A stretch of DNA of 64,000 bases from Kribbella sp. ALI-6-A (GTDB taxonomy: Bacteria; Actinomycetota; Actinomycetes; Propionibacteriales; Kribbellaceae). Where the stretch lies: contig NZ_MTQN01000007.1 in NCBI RefSeq assembly GCF_001984195.1, forward strand, positions 353,817-417,816, given 5' to 3'. The position numbers and the translations under genes were made by a program. Below the pieces are notes generated by a model that had not been told where the DNA came from, searched no databases, and saw only the letters and a program-made list of their open reading frames with translations. Shown one piece after another: positions 27,837 through 37,100 of this stretch. Position 1 is the stretch's first letter. The number at the start of each line of letters is the position of its first letter.

Positions 27837-27848
27837 GGACTTGCATCG
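27831..27848. promoter_or_regulatory. Direct repeat TGCAT/TGCAT, candidate XRE operator
   Basis: TTGCATGGACTTGCATCG: two TTGCA cores ten bases apart on the plus strand. It covers the start codon of the small gene of the DUF6879 operon. It shares 14 of 18 positions with 26193-26210. Confidence 0.45.
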
Positions 27849-27985
27849 TAGATCTGAACGGCCGGATCCACAGCCGGACGGCATGTCGGCCCGAACTATC
27901 GAAGCGGTTGTCGGCGGTGGAAGTCCTCCGCGGGCCGGCGCTCGTCCACCCGTACGCCGGTCCGTGCGCGGGCTACCGTAGGCGG

Positions 27986-28852
27986 GTGCGAGTAGCTACC
28001 TGGAATGTGAACTCGGTGAAGCAGCGGATGCCTCGGTTGCTCGGGTGGTTGGACGAGCGGGAGCCGGACGTGGTCTGCCTGCAGGAGACCAAGCTGGCGG
28101 ACGACGCGTTCACCGCCTTGCTGGGGCAGGAGCTGGCGGGGCGGGGGTACGAGGTCGCCCTGTACGGCGAGGTGCAGTGGAACGGGGTGGCGCTGCTGTC
28201 GAAGGTCGGGCTCGAGGACGTCGTGACGGGCGTGGCGGGGGCGCCAGGGTTTCCGAATCCTGAGGCACGGGCGGTGGCGGCGACGTGTGGCGGGATTCGG
28301 ATCCACTCGCTGTATGTGCCGAACGGGCGGGTGCCCGACTCGGACCACTACGTCTACAAGCTCGCCTGGCTCAAGGCACTCAGGGACGTGGTCTCGGCCG
28401 GGCCGGCCGAGCAGATCGTCTGTGGGGACATGAACATCGCGCCGACGGACGCGGACGTCTTCGATCCGGCGGCGTACGTCGGGTCGACGCACGTGACCGC
28501 GCCGGAGCGGGAGGCGCTGGCCGAGTTGCTGGCGACCGGGCTGCACGACGTCGTCCGGGACCGCTGGCCGACCGAGCGGATCTTCAGCTACTGGGACTAC
28601 CGGGCCGGGATGTTCCACCAGGACCTCGGCATGCGGATCGACCTGATGCTGGCGTCGGACCCGGTGGCCGAGCGGGTGAAGGCGGCCTGGATCGACCGCA
28701 AGGCCCGGAAGGGGACCGGGCCGAGCGACCACGCGCCGGTGATCATCGACCTCGACGTCGCGCCGGACGGGGACATCGGTCCCGTCGTACCGCCGCCGTC
28801 GAATCCGCGCGGTGCCCGCAAGCGGACCACGAAGCTGCCGCAGAACCGCTGA
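27986..28852 (+). CDS. xth: Exodeoxyribonuclease III (AP endonuclease)
   Basis: A 288-residue exonuclease III. The motifs are WNVNSVKQRMPRLLGWL at the start, CLQETKL (metal-binding Glu), YVPNGRV, the catalytic GDMNIAPTDADV, and GPSDHAPVIIDL at the end (catalytic Asp/His). It removes nucleotides 3' to 5' and cleaves at abasic sites in base excision repair. A GTG start at 27986 was chosen because the preceding residues do not fit the family. The stop overlaps the start of the lipoprotein gene (TGATG). Confidence 0.92.
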   Translation: MRVATWNVNSVKQRMPRLLGWLDEREPDVVCLQETKLADDAFTALLGQELAGRGYEVALYGEVQWNGVALLSKVGLEDVVTGVAGAPGFPNPEARAVAATCGGIRIHSLYVPNGRVPDSDHYVYKLAWLKALRDVVSAGPAEQIVCGDMNIAPTDADVFDPAAYVGSTHVTAPEREALAELLATGLHDVVRDRWPTERIFSYWDYRAGMFHQDLGMRIDLMLASDPVAERVKAAWIDRKARKGTGPSDHAPVIIDLDVAPDGDIGPVVPPPSNPRGARKRTTKLPQNR

Positions 28853-29961
28853 TGCGCAGGGCTCTGCTGCTGGTCGTACTGCTCCTGCTCACAGCCGCCT
28901 GCAGTGAGGACAAGCCGCAGGCTCGGGTGGTGCAGTGGTCGCAGGTGAAGCTCCCGGCCGAGCCGATCGTGCTCGCCGGGCACGACGACCAACTGCTGGT
29001 CGGATTGAGGGACCGCGACGCCAAGGTCGTGCCGAGGCTGCTGCTGATCGAAGGCGACCGGCAGAGCGAGGTCAAACTCTCGCCGGACCCGAGCAGCCCG
29101 TACGCCGCTCTCGCCGTCTGGAAGTCCGTCGCGTACGACGGCCGCCGGGTCCTCGCGCTCGGCGGAGCGGCGGGCGGCGCGCACTCCAACGTGCGCTGGA
29201 CGGTGTGGACCGGGACGACTGCCGGCGTGCAGGAGCATCCGCAGGAGTTCAACACGTTCGGGGGGCCTGACGCCGGGGCGCTGCACTCGGCGGTGATCGG
29301 ACCGGCTGGGCAGGCGTTGCTGGGCTCCTGGGCGAGCAAGGTGTCAGGACTGGATGGGGCCGTGTGGTTGCCGCAGGGCGCGAAGTGGATCCGGCAGGAC
29401 TCGACGGGGACAGTGCTGCGCAGTACGCCGGGGCTGCTGGCCGGGCCGGGCGACGCGACGATCTTCGGCGACTCGATCGTGCAGACCGGATCGCAGGTGC
29501 GGCTCGCGCCGAACGTCGTACGGCAGGAGGCGGCGGTGTGGAGGTCACAGCGCCTGAACGACGGGTGGTCGGGTTTCGCGCTGCCGGAGGCGGGCGAACG
29601 CAGTCACGGGCAACGGGTGACCTGCGGCGAGCAACTGTGCACGGTGACCGGGTGGGTCGAGGGCAAGCTGGCGCTGTGGCAGTTCGACCCCGCGAAGCCG
29701 GACAGCGCCCGGCGACTGAAGGACCTGCCGGAGATCGCCGTCGGCAACAAGACCCCGCTGCCCCCGCCGGTGCTCGACGGGGACCAGATCGTCCAGGTCG
29801 TTGCTGATGGCAATCAGGTGAAGGTGCTCCGAGGGACGGACGGCGCCTGGACTGTCAACACCTCCGAAGGTCCCACGGGTGAGGTGACCGATGCCCGGCT
29901 GGTCGGCCGCACGCTCTACCTGATTGCCGGGAGCACGCTCTGGACGTCAGCTGCCGAGTAG
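28852..29961 (+). CDS. Secreted lipoprotein with a beta-propeller-like body
   Basis: A 369-residue protein. The N-terminus is a lipoprotein signal (RRALLLVVLLLLTAAC; lipobox with Cys at about residue 17). The rest has regular strands and repeated W/G motifs (VWKSVAYDGRRVLALGGAAG, then GLDGAVWLPQGAKWIRQ), suggesting a beta-propeller, though no named family is recognised. It is coupled to the exonuclease gene by a TGATG overlap and converges with the DinB gene, whose stop lies inside it. The extracytoplasmic role is unknown. Confidence 0.75.
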   Translation: MRRALLLVVLLLLTAACSEDKPQARVVQWSQVKLPAEPIVLAGHDDQLLVGLRDRDAKVVPRLLLIEGDRQSEVKLSPDPSSPYAALAVWKSVAYDGRRVLALGGAAGGAHSNVRWTVWTGTTAGVQEHPQEFNTFGGPDAGALHSAVIGPAGQALLGSWASKVSGLDGAVWLPQGAKWIRQDSTGTVLRSTPGLLAGPGDATIFGDSIVQTGSQVRLAPNVVRQEAAVWRSQRLNDGWSGFALPEAGERSHGQRVTCGEQLCTVTGWVEGKLALWQFDPAKPDSARRLKDLPEIAVGNKTPLPPPVLDGDQIVQVVADGNQVKVLRGTDGAWTVNTSEGPTGEVTDARLVGRTLYLIAGSTLWTSAAE

Positions 29962-30450
29962 ACCGCGCACGTACGCCGCTTGGCCGGCGTGCTGCAGGTC
30001 GTCCGAGATCACGCTGATCAGCCGGACGCCGAGCGTGACCGGCGGGTTCCACCGGCGGTCGACGACGCGGTCGAGGTCCTCGTCGGTCAGCGTCTCCAGA
30101 TACTGGATCGAGCGCGCGTGAACGGCGTCGTAGTACCCGATCAGCAACTCCGCCGACAGCTTGACCGCGGCAACGTCCTCGGGACCATGACCGTAGCCAG
30201 TGTCGCTGGGGTCGAACGGCAGCCCGAGACGATCGTGCCAGCCGTCGGCGGTCATCACCTGCTCGTAGCCGCCGGCATCGGCGAGATGGTCGTCCTGGAT
30301 CCGGGTCAGGTGCCAGACCAGCCAGGCGATCGAGTTACCGGAGTCCTCCGGGCGAGTGCTCAGGACGTCGTCCGACAGCCCCTCGACGACCTCGTGCACG
30401 ACTTCCTGGATCCGGCCGAACGCGTCGACGACAAGTGCGCTGGTGTTCAT
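29947..30450 (-). CDS. DinB-family protein
   Basis: A 167-residue four-helix protein of the DinB/DUF664 group. Its metal-binding His residues appear in the family positions (LVWHLTRIQDDHLAD, then ISVISDDLQHAGQAAYVRG). Such proteins are metal-dependent enzymes acting in thiol or mycothiol chemistry in actinobacteria, or remain unassigned. A strong ribosome-binding site (GGGGAGAAAG) precedes ATG 30450. Its stop codon overlaps the 3' end of the lipoprotein gene by fifteen bases. Confidence 0.82.
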   Translation of the reverse strand: MNTSALVVDAFGRIQEVVHEVVEGLSDDVLSTRPEDSGNSIAWLVWHLTRIQDDHLADAGGYEQVMTADGWHDRLGLPFDPSDTGYGHGPEDVAAVKLSAELLIGYYDAVHARSIQYLETLTDEDLDRVVDRRWNPPVTLGVRLISVISDDLQHAGQAAYVRGLLGS

Positions 30451-30574
30451 CTTTCTCCCCTTCGTCACCTGGACTTCCACACCGTACTCCGCGCCACGGA
30501 CAGTCCCGCCGGTACCCGGGCAAGCGCGTTCCACCCACGCGTAAGGTGGTAGCACCTGACCTGAAGGAGCAGCT

Positions 30575-31606
30575 GTGGAATACCGCACCCTGGGCGCGAG
30601 CGGCACCGTCGTCTCGACGTACGCGCTCGGCACCATGACGTTCGGGCACGAAACCGACGAGGCCGGCGCGCATCAGCAGCTCGACCGGTACGTCGGGGCC
30701 GGCGGCACGCTGATCGACACCGCGGACGTGTACTCCGCCGGAGTGTCGGAGCAGATCGTCGGCAGCTGGCTGGCGAAGAGTTCCGCGCGCGACAACGTCG
30801 TCCTGGCGACGAAGGGCCGGTTCCCGACCGGCGACGGGCAGAACGACGTCGGCACGTCGCGCCGGCACCTGCGGCGGGCGCTCGACGCGTCGCTGCAGCG
30901 GCTCGGCGTCGACCACGTCGACCTCTACCAGCTGCACGCGTGGGACCCGATTACCCCGCTGCAGGAGACGCTCAGCTTCCTGGAGGACGCCGTCCGGGCC
31001 GGCAAGATCGCGTACGGCGGCCTGTCGAACTTCACCGGCTGGCAGCTGCAGAAGGCCTGTGACCTGATCGACCGGCAGGGCTGGTCACCGTTGGTCACGC
31101 TGCAGCCGCAGTACAACCTGCTGGTCCGCGAGATCGAGTGGGAGATCGTCCCGGCCGCCCAGGAGAACGGCCTCGGCCTGCTGCCGTGGTCGCCGCTCGG
31201 TGGTGGCTGGCTGACCGGCAAGTACTCCTTCGACGAGGCCCCGACCGGTTCGACCCGCCTGGGCGAGAACCCGGACCGCGGCGTCGAGGCCTGGGCCCGG
31301 CGCAGCAAGAATGAGCGGGTTCGCGCCGTCGTCGACGCGGTCCGGGCGATCGCCGACGCGCGCGGGATCTCGATGGCGCAGGTCGCGCTGGCCTGGCTGG
31401 TGGACCGTCCGGCCGTCACGTCGGTGATCCTCGGCGCGCGCACGCTCGAGCAGCTCGACGACAACCTGGCCGCCGCGGATCTTCACCTCACGGACGAGGA
31501 GCGCGCGCAGCTGGACGAGGCGAGCGACCCGGGCGCGGCGGACTACCCGTACGGCGTACCGGGGGCGAATCAGCGCGATCGTCCGATCACCGGCGGCCGC
31601 CCGTAG
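30575..31606 (+). CDS. Aldo/keto reductase
   Basis: A 343-residue AKR enzyme. The catalytic Asp, Tyr, Lys and His are visible in LIDTADVYSAGVSE, VVLATKGRFP and LYQLHAWDPITPL. NADPH-binding segments are LLPWSPLGGGWLTGKYSFDE and ILGARTLEQLDDNLAA. The start is a GTG with ribosome-binding sequence AAGGAG. Its order of motifs resembles the previous AKR at 13665 but the two are clearly different genes. The divergent DinB gene lies 124 bases away; the shared region has a short hairpin-like GGTGGTAGCACC. Confidence 0.9.
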   Translation: MEYRTLGASGTVVSTYALGTMTFGHETDEAGAHQQLDRYVGAGGTLIDTADVYSAGVSEQIVGSWLAKSSARDNVVLATKGRFPTGDGQNDVGTSRRHLRRALDASLQRLGVDHVDLYQLHAWDPITPLQETLSFLEDAVRAGKIAYGGLSNFTGWQLQKACDLIDRQGWSPLVTLQPQYNLLVREIEWEIVPAAQENGLGLLPWSPLGGGWLTGKYSFDEAPTGSTRLGENPDRGVEAWARRSKNERVRAVVDAVRAIADARGISMAQVALAWLVDRPAVTSVILGARTLEQLDDNLAAADLHLTDEERAQLDEASDPGAADYPYGVPGANQRDRPITGGRP

Positions 31607-31622
31607 CTGACCGCGGGCGTGC

Positions 31623-32327
31623 TCAGGTCGGCAGGACGTCCGACCAGAGCACGCCCAACGCCAGGCAGCCGAGCGTGATCAGGCCGAACACTCCGACCCA
31701 GAGGATCGCCGGTACGCCGGTGATGCGGCGCAGCTGGTCGGCGTCGGAGTTGCGGCCACCGCCGTTGCGGCGGGATCGCTGCAGCTCCAGTACGGCGCGC
31801 GGCGCGGCGAGCAGCAGGAACCAGGTGAGGAGGTAGGCGAAGGCGGATTGGACCTGTTCGGAGCCCCACCACGACACCCCGAAGACAACCGCGCCGAAGA
31901 CGAGCACCGACCAGAGCCCGAACAGGTTGCGGATCTGGAGCAGTAGGACCACCAGCGCCAGCAGGAGTCCCCAGAGCAGGCCCACGGCGTACCCGCGACT
32001 GAGGACGAACGCGGCGGCGAGGCCGAACAACGCCGGACCGGGATAGCCGGCCAGCAGGACGGCGATCATGCCCAGGCCGTCCGGCTTGCCGCGCGAGACG
32101 GTGACGCCGGAGGTGTCCGAATGCAGGCGGATCCCGGCGAGCTGGCGGCCGGCCAGCAGCGCGATCAACCCGTGCGCGCCCTCGTGCGCGATCGTCACCA
32201 CCTGGCGGGTGTGCCGCCACACCGGGCGCCACCCGATCAGCAGCAACGCGGCGATGCCGGTCCCGATCACGACCTGGAGCGGCGGGTGGGCCTGCACGGA
32301 CGTGATGTTGTCCCAAACCTCGATCAC
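31623..32327 (-). CDS. M50-family metallopeptidase
   Basis: A 234-residue membrane protein with about six hydrophobic segments. The zinc-binding motif HEGAH (in TIAHEGAHGLIALLAGRQL) is in the second segment and the family's NPDG-like motif appears as GKPDGLGMIAVLLAGYPGPAL. This is the M50B (SpoIVFB-like) arrangement of intramembrane zinc proteases. It has no PDZ domain, which suggests it cuts transmembrane or membrane-edge substrates such as anti-sigma factors; no partner is seen nearby. Confidence 0.82.
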   Translation of the reverse strand: MIEVWDNITSVQAHPPLQVVIGTGIAALLLIGWRPVWRHTRQVVTIAHEGAHGLIALLAGRQLAGIRLHSDTSGVTVSRGKPDGLGMIAVLLAGYPGPALFGLAAAFVLSRGYAVGLLWGLLLALVVLLLQIRNLFGLWSVLVFGAVVFGVSWWGSEQVQSAFAYLLTWFLLLAAPRAVLELQRSRRNGGGRNSDADQLRRITGVPAILWVGVFGLITLGCLALGVLWSDVLPT

Positions 32328-32351
32328 CGGGACATCCTTGCAGGTGGGTGG

Positions 32352-32519
32352 TCAATCCCCGGTGAGGTTGTGTGGTCCGAGCAGCAAAGCGCCGGTCGCG
32401 TGCTGAGTGAGGGCTCGCCAGGTGACCTCGGGCGGGGCGTCGACTACGAGGGTGTGCTCGTCGACGAACGGCAGGTCGGTCACGCGCGCCACGCTGTCCC
32501 GGAGGCGAGGCGTTGACAT
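32352..32519 (-). pseudogene. Truncated protein, DUF2867/SRPBCC-like N-terminus
   Basis: A 55-residue open frame starting ATG 32519. Its last part (DEHTLVVDAPPEVTWRALTQ) resembles the opening strand and helix of SRPBCC or DUF2867 proteins, but it stops after LLLGPHNLTGD, where a full protein would continue for over 100 residues. It lies 24 bases before the M50 peptidase start on the same strand. It is probably the remnant of a larger gene; an alternative is a small unrelated protein. Confidence 0.35.
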
Positions 32520-32589
32520 CGCCCGGACCGCGGCGGACGGTGGAAAGATCGCGACGCCCAGGGGAGGGGCGTGCCTGTTGGGGGATCTC

Positions 32590-34570
32590 ATGGCCGAACC
32601 ACGCAAGACCATCACCAAGAAGCCGACGATCAGGAAAACCGTTGCCCGCAAGGGAAACCGGGACCGGCGAGCCGAGCCGCAGGCGGCCGCCGTACCGTTG
32701 CCGGCAGTTCCTCGCCGGGGCCGGCACGCTGACCCTGACCCAGCGCAAGATCCTCGTCGACCAAGCGCTGCTGCTGCTCGGCGAGAACTACGTGCACCTG
32801 CCGCTGAAGGCCGCGATGCACGCGGTCAACCCGTTGCAGCGACTGCGCGTGCTGCGCGCGCGGATGGAGCGTCAGACCGCTGCCACGATGGAAGCCGAGT
32901 GGTTGTTCCACCGCCAGATGTCGAGCATCTTCCACTCGGTCCGTGACCTGCACACCAACTACCTGCTGCCCGCGCCGTTCGCCGGCAAGGTCGCGTACCT
33001 GCCGTTCCTGATCGAGAAGTGCTCCGACAGCGCCGGCGACCACTACCTGATCACCCGCACGGTCGCGGGCTACACCGCGCCGCAGTTCGGCCCCGGCGCC
33101 AAAGTGACGCACTGGAACGGTACGCCGATCGCCCGCGCCGTCGCGCTGAACGGCGCCGCGTTCGCCGGCAGCAACGAGGCCGCGAACCTGGCCCGCGGCC
33201 TGGAGTCGCTGACGCTGCGGCCGTTGGTGATCCAGGCGCCGCCGGACGAGGAGTGGGTCACGCTGACCTATCTCGGTCTCGACGGCTCGGCGCAGGAGCT
33301 GCGCGAACAGTGGAAGGTGACCACCAACCTGCCGCCGATGACCGACCTGGACGCGATCACCGAGGCGTCGGCGTCGATGGGGCTCGACCTGGACTCCGAC
33401 GAGAAGTCGCGGGCCAAGAAGGCCCTGTACGTCCGCGACGTGGTCGAGCTCGAACGCGGCGAGAGCTCGGCCGCGCTGGCCGCGCCGGTCGCCGTCGGCG
33501 CCGCGGATCTGCCGACCACGATGCCCGGGGTGTTCCGGGCTCGCTCGGTGACGACCGCGCACGGCACCTTCGGGCACCTGCGGATCTTCACGTTCAGCGT
33601 GACCGACCCGGTCGGCTTCCGCGACGAGTTCGTCCGGCTGGCCGCCGCGCTGCCGCAGGACGGCCTGATCGTCGACGTACGGGACAACGGTGGCGGTCAC
33701 ATCTACGCCAGCGAGTTCACCCTGCAGACGATGACGCCGCGCCGGATCGCGCCGGAACCGGTGCAGTTCATCAGCACGCCGCTCAACCTGCGGATCTGCC
33801 GCCGGCACAAGGACAACCCGTCCGGGATCGACCTCGGCCCGTGGTTCGACTCGCTCGATCTGGCGACGGAAACCGGGGCGGCGTTCTCGGCGGCCAAGCC
33901 GATCACACCGGAGGACGGCGCGAACGAGCTCGGCCAGACGTACTACGGGCCGGTCGTGCTGATCACTGATGCCCGGTGCTACTCGGCGACCGACATCTTC
34001 GCGGCCGGGTTCGCCGATCACGAGATCGGGACGATTCTCGGTGTCGACGACAACACCGGTGCGGGCGGCGCGAACGTGTGGACGCACGGATTGCTTGCGA
34101 CGCTGCTCAACGAGCCGCCACCGGCCGACCCGACGTCGCCGTACGAGGCGCTGCCGAACGGCGCGAACCTGCGGGTCTCGATCCGCCGGACGCTGCGGGT
34201 GGGGGAGTTGTCGGGCACGCCGGTCGAGGACGTGGGCGTGCGGCCGCATGTGACGCATCGGATGACGCGCGCTGATCTGCTGGAGGGCAACGCGGATCTG
34301 CTGGAGGCGGCGGGGGCTTTGCTCGCGGCGATGCCGCGGCGGCGGCTGGAGGTCAGTTCGTCGATGACTGGGACGACGCTGAGGGTCGGGTTGGAGGTGG
34401 AGGGGATCGATCGGGTTGATCTCTATCTGGACGACCGGCCGATCAGTTCGGAGGATCTGGGTGGTGAGCCGATCGCGATCGAGATCCTCGAGGTGACGCC
34501 GGGGCAGTTGCTGCGGGCTGATGCGTACTCGGCTGGACAGCTGGTTGCGTCGCGACGGGTGCACGTCTGA
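32590..34570 (+). CDS. S41-family peptidase, with an N-terminal frameshift
   Basis: The main body (about 620 residues) is an S41-type serine peptidase. The core VDVRDNGGGHIYASEFTLQT and the active-site region CYSATDIFAAGFADHEIGTI (catalytic Ser in SATDIF) are present. The best start is ATG 32590, with GGGGGA six bases upstream and a lysine-rich beginning (MAEPRKTITKKPTIRKTVAR). That frame differs by one base from the body frame. Removing one G of the GGGG at about 32717 joins them cleanly: PAVPRR then AGTLTLTQRKILVDQ. No start codon fits the body frame. A real mutation or sequencing error are both possible. Confidence 0.8.
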
Positions 34571-34578
34571 CATCAGTC

Positions 34579-34606
34579 GGTGGGTGCGCGGGACAGCGCA
34601 CCCACC
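34579..34606. terminator. Terminator hairpin after the S41 gene
   Basis: Perfect eleven-base stem (GGTGGGTGCGC/GCGCACCCACC) with a six-base loop, nine bases after the S41 stop. Confidence 0.7.
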
Positions 34607-34617
34607 GGTGCGGCAAA

Positions 34618-34644
34618 GACCCGGCCGGGGGTGCCGGCCGGGTC
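34618..34644. terminator. Terminator hairpin between convergent genes
   Basis: Perfect eleven-base stem (GACCCGGCCGG/CCGGCCGGGTC) with a five-base loop. It lies 16 bases beyond the SulP gene stop, in line with the previous hairpin. Confidence 0.7.
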
Positions 34645-34660
34645 TGGAAATAAGCCGGGG

Positions 34661-36883
34661 TTACAGGTCGGCGTCGGCCGGGGTGGCGGCGGTGGCCAGT
34701 TCTTCGTCGGCGCGGACCAGATAGGGCTCGCGCTCGAGGACCAGGCGGGCCGCGGCCGCGCCGATGTCGAACCAGAGGCCGACCAGTTCCAGCCGGCCCG
34801 CCTCCTCGGCCTTGCGGACGCAGGCGAAGCTGCGCAGGTTTTCCAGCTGGACGGCGACGTTGGCCACCGAGAGCTTGTCCGCGGGACCGAGTTTCACGCC
34901 GGTCGCCGGGTCGACGATGTCCGGCAGCGCGACCGCTCGCTGGATCGACGGTTCGAGGTGGCGCAGCCAGGTCCGCAGACCCGAGCCGTCGTCCGTCGTA
35001 CCGTCCAGGGCGGCGCCGGCCGCACCGCAGTGCGAGTGGCCGCAGACCACGATCGAGCTGACGCCGAGCACCTCGACGGCGTACTCGACCGCGGCGTCCA
35101 CCGAGTTGCTGTCCGACCCGTACGGCGGCACGAGGTTGCCCACGTTGCGCACGCAGAACTGCTCGCCGGGACCCGACGTGGTGATCAGGTTCGGCACGAT
35201 CCGGGAGTCCGCGCAGGTGATGAACAGCTGCGTCGGTTTCTGCCCGTCGGCGGCCAGCTTGGCCATCATCGGCCGGATCAGATCCGCCGACTGCTCGAAC
35301 TCGCGGATCCCGTCCAGCATCGAGGCCCGCTGGTCCGGCTCGGGCACGACCTGGCCCTGCTGCCACGGCAGCCAGCGCTTGGCGTCACCTTGCAGGGCGG
35401 CGCGGAACGCCGACCGGTTGAGCTCGACCGTGCCGCCGCGCGCGATGTGCCCGCGCCGCCAGTCCTCGATCGCCTCGTACGCCGCGTGGTCCAGGTGGTC
35501 GACCTGGAGCTTCACCCGGACGGTGGCCCCGGTCGGGATCGTGCGCAGGGTCCGGACCAGTGACGCGACGCCGAGGAACACCAGCGTGCCCTGGATCGAG
35601 ACGGTCCAGACGCCGTCCTGCTCGGTGGCGGTGACCGTTGCCCTGGCCAACCGGTAGAGCACCCGGCCGAGCGCGAGCATCAGTCCGGCCAGGACGCCCT
35701 CGGCCAGGCCGAGCGCGGCCACGCCGCCCGCGGTCACGACGTACACGAGCAGTTCGTCGTGGCGGCGCAGGGTGCGGATGTGGGCCAGTTGGACCAGCCG
35801 GAGTCCGATCACGAGCAGCACGCCCGCGAGAGCGGCCATCGGGATGAGCTCCAGCAGGGCGCCGGCCGCGAGCACGAAGACCGCGATCCACAGGCCGTGC
35901 ATGATCGCTGAGGCCCGGCTCTTCGCGCCGGCCGCGACGTTGGTCGAGCTGCGCACGATGACGCCGGTGATCGGCATCCCGCCGAGCGCGCCGGAGACCG
36001 CGTTCGCGGCGCCCTGGCCGATCAGTTCGCGATCGAGGTTGCTGCGCCGGCCGCGGTGAAGCTTGTCCACGGCAACGGCCGAGAGCAACGACTCGACGCT
36101 GGCGACCAGTGCGACGGTGAGCACCGCTGTCCCGATTTCCAGCGCGCTGCCGGACGGCATCACCGGCAGGATGAGTTCCTGGACGGGATTGTCCGGCAGG
36201 TCGACGCGGGTGACGTCGACCGTCAACCAGGAGGACAGCGCGGTGACGAAGACCACCGCCACCAAGGGCGCCGGAACGACCTTCACCGTGGGGATGCGTG
36301 GCCAGACCAGCAGGATCACGACGGTCAGCACGCCGATCAGCACGGACGCCGGGTGATGCGCGACCAGTTGGCCGGGAAGCCCGGCCAGGTTGGCGATCAG
36401 TTTGCTCTGCGCCTGTCCACCGAGAACGACGTGGAGCTGCTGGACGGCGATCGTGATGCCGATGCCCGCGAGCATGCCGTGCACGACGGCGGGGGACAAC
36501 GACAGGGCGAGCCGGCCGATGCGGGTGGCACCGAGCAGGATCTGCAGCAGGCCGGCCGCGCAGGTGATCGCCGCGGTGGCGGCCCAGCCGAACTGGCTGA
36601 CCAGTCCGGCGACGACCATGGTGAGGCCGGCGGCCGGGCCGCTGACCTGGAGAGCAGAGCCGCCGAGCGCGCCGGCGACCACGCCACCGACGACGGCGGC
36701 GACGAGGCCCGCGATCAGCGGCGCCCCGGAGGCTGCGGCGATCCCCAGCGAGAGCGGGATCGCGATCAGGAAGACCACCAGCGAGGCCGGTAGGTCATGA
36801 CGGACGATGGACCTCCACGAAACCTGTTCGACAGCAGGCTCGCGCGAAGGCGGGGAGTGGGATTTTGACTGCGTTTCGGACAT
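34661..36883 (-). CDS. SulP-family transporter fused to a beta-carbonic anhydrase
   Basis: A 740-residue fusion. Residues about 20-420 hold ten or more transmembrane segments of a SulP anion transporter (LPASLVVFLIAIPLSLGIAA, then ALGGSALQVSGPAAGLTMVV). A STAS-like segment follows (WTVSIQGTLVFLGVASLVRT). Residues about 545-725 are a beta-carbonic anhydrase with the zinc ligands in ITCADSRIVPN (Cys and the Asp-Arg pair) and VVCGHSHCGAAGAAL (His and Cys). Such fusions probably move bicarbonate and interconvert it with CO2 at the membrane. ATG 36883 (MSETQSKSH) was chosen over a longer form. Confidence 0.9.
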   Translation of the reverse strand: MSETQSKSHSPPSREPAVEQVSWRSIVRHDLPASLVVFLIAIPLSLGIAAASGAPLIAGLVAAVVGGVVAGALGGSALQVSGPAAGLTMVVAGLVSQFGWAATAAITCAAGLLQILLGATRIGRLALSLSPAVVHGMLAGIGITIAVQQLHVVLGGQAQSKLIANLAGLPGQLVAHHPASVLIGVLTVVILLVWPRIPTVKVVPAPLVAVVFVTALSSWLTVDVTRVDLPDNPVQELILPVMPSGSALEIGTAVLTVALVASVESLLSAVAVDKLHRGRRSNLDRELIGQGAANAVSGALGGMPITGVIVRSSTNVAAGAKSRASAIMHGLWIAVFVLAAGALLELIPMAALAGVLLVIGLRLVQLAHIRTLRRHDELLVYVVTAGGVAALGLAEGVLAGLMLALGRVLYRLARATVTATEQDGVWTVSIQGTLVFLGVASLVRTLRTIPTGATVRVKLQVDHLDHAAYEAIEDWRRGHIARGGTVELNRSAFRAALQGDAKRWLPWQQGQVVPEPDQRASMLDGIREFEQSADLIRPMMAKLAADGQKPTQLFITCADSRIVPNLITTSGPGEQFCVRNVGNLVPPYGSDSNSVDAAVEYAVEVLGVSSIVVCGHSHCGAAGAALDGTTDDGSGLRTWLRHLEPSIQRAVALPDIVDPATGVKLGPADKLSVANVAVQLENLRSFACVRKAEEAGRLELVGLWFDIGAAAARLVLEREPYLVRADEELATAATPADADL

Positions 36884-37100
36884 GGTCGGCACGGGTCCCT
36901 CCGGCGTCGGTGCAAGAGCATCGGAACGTCGAAACAAAGAGTGTCGATCTCGTCACTCATAGTACCCAGCGATTCAAGGCCGGACGACCCCGAATCGTTG
37001 CCTTGGGCTCAGATCCCCACCAGTAGTGGCGAAATCGTTGCCTGGCGCCCAGAACCTGGACGGGCCGGACATCCGCGCGCAACAGCAGGACATCTCCTGT

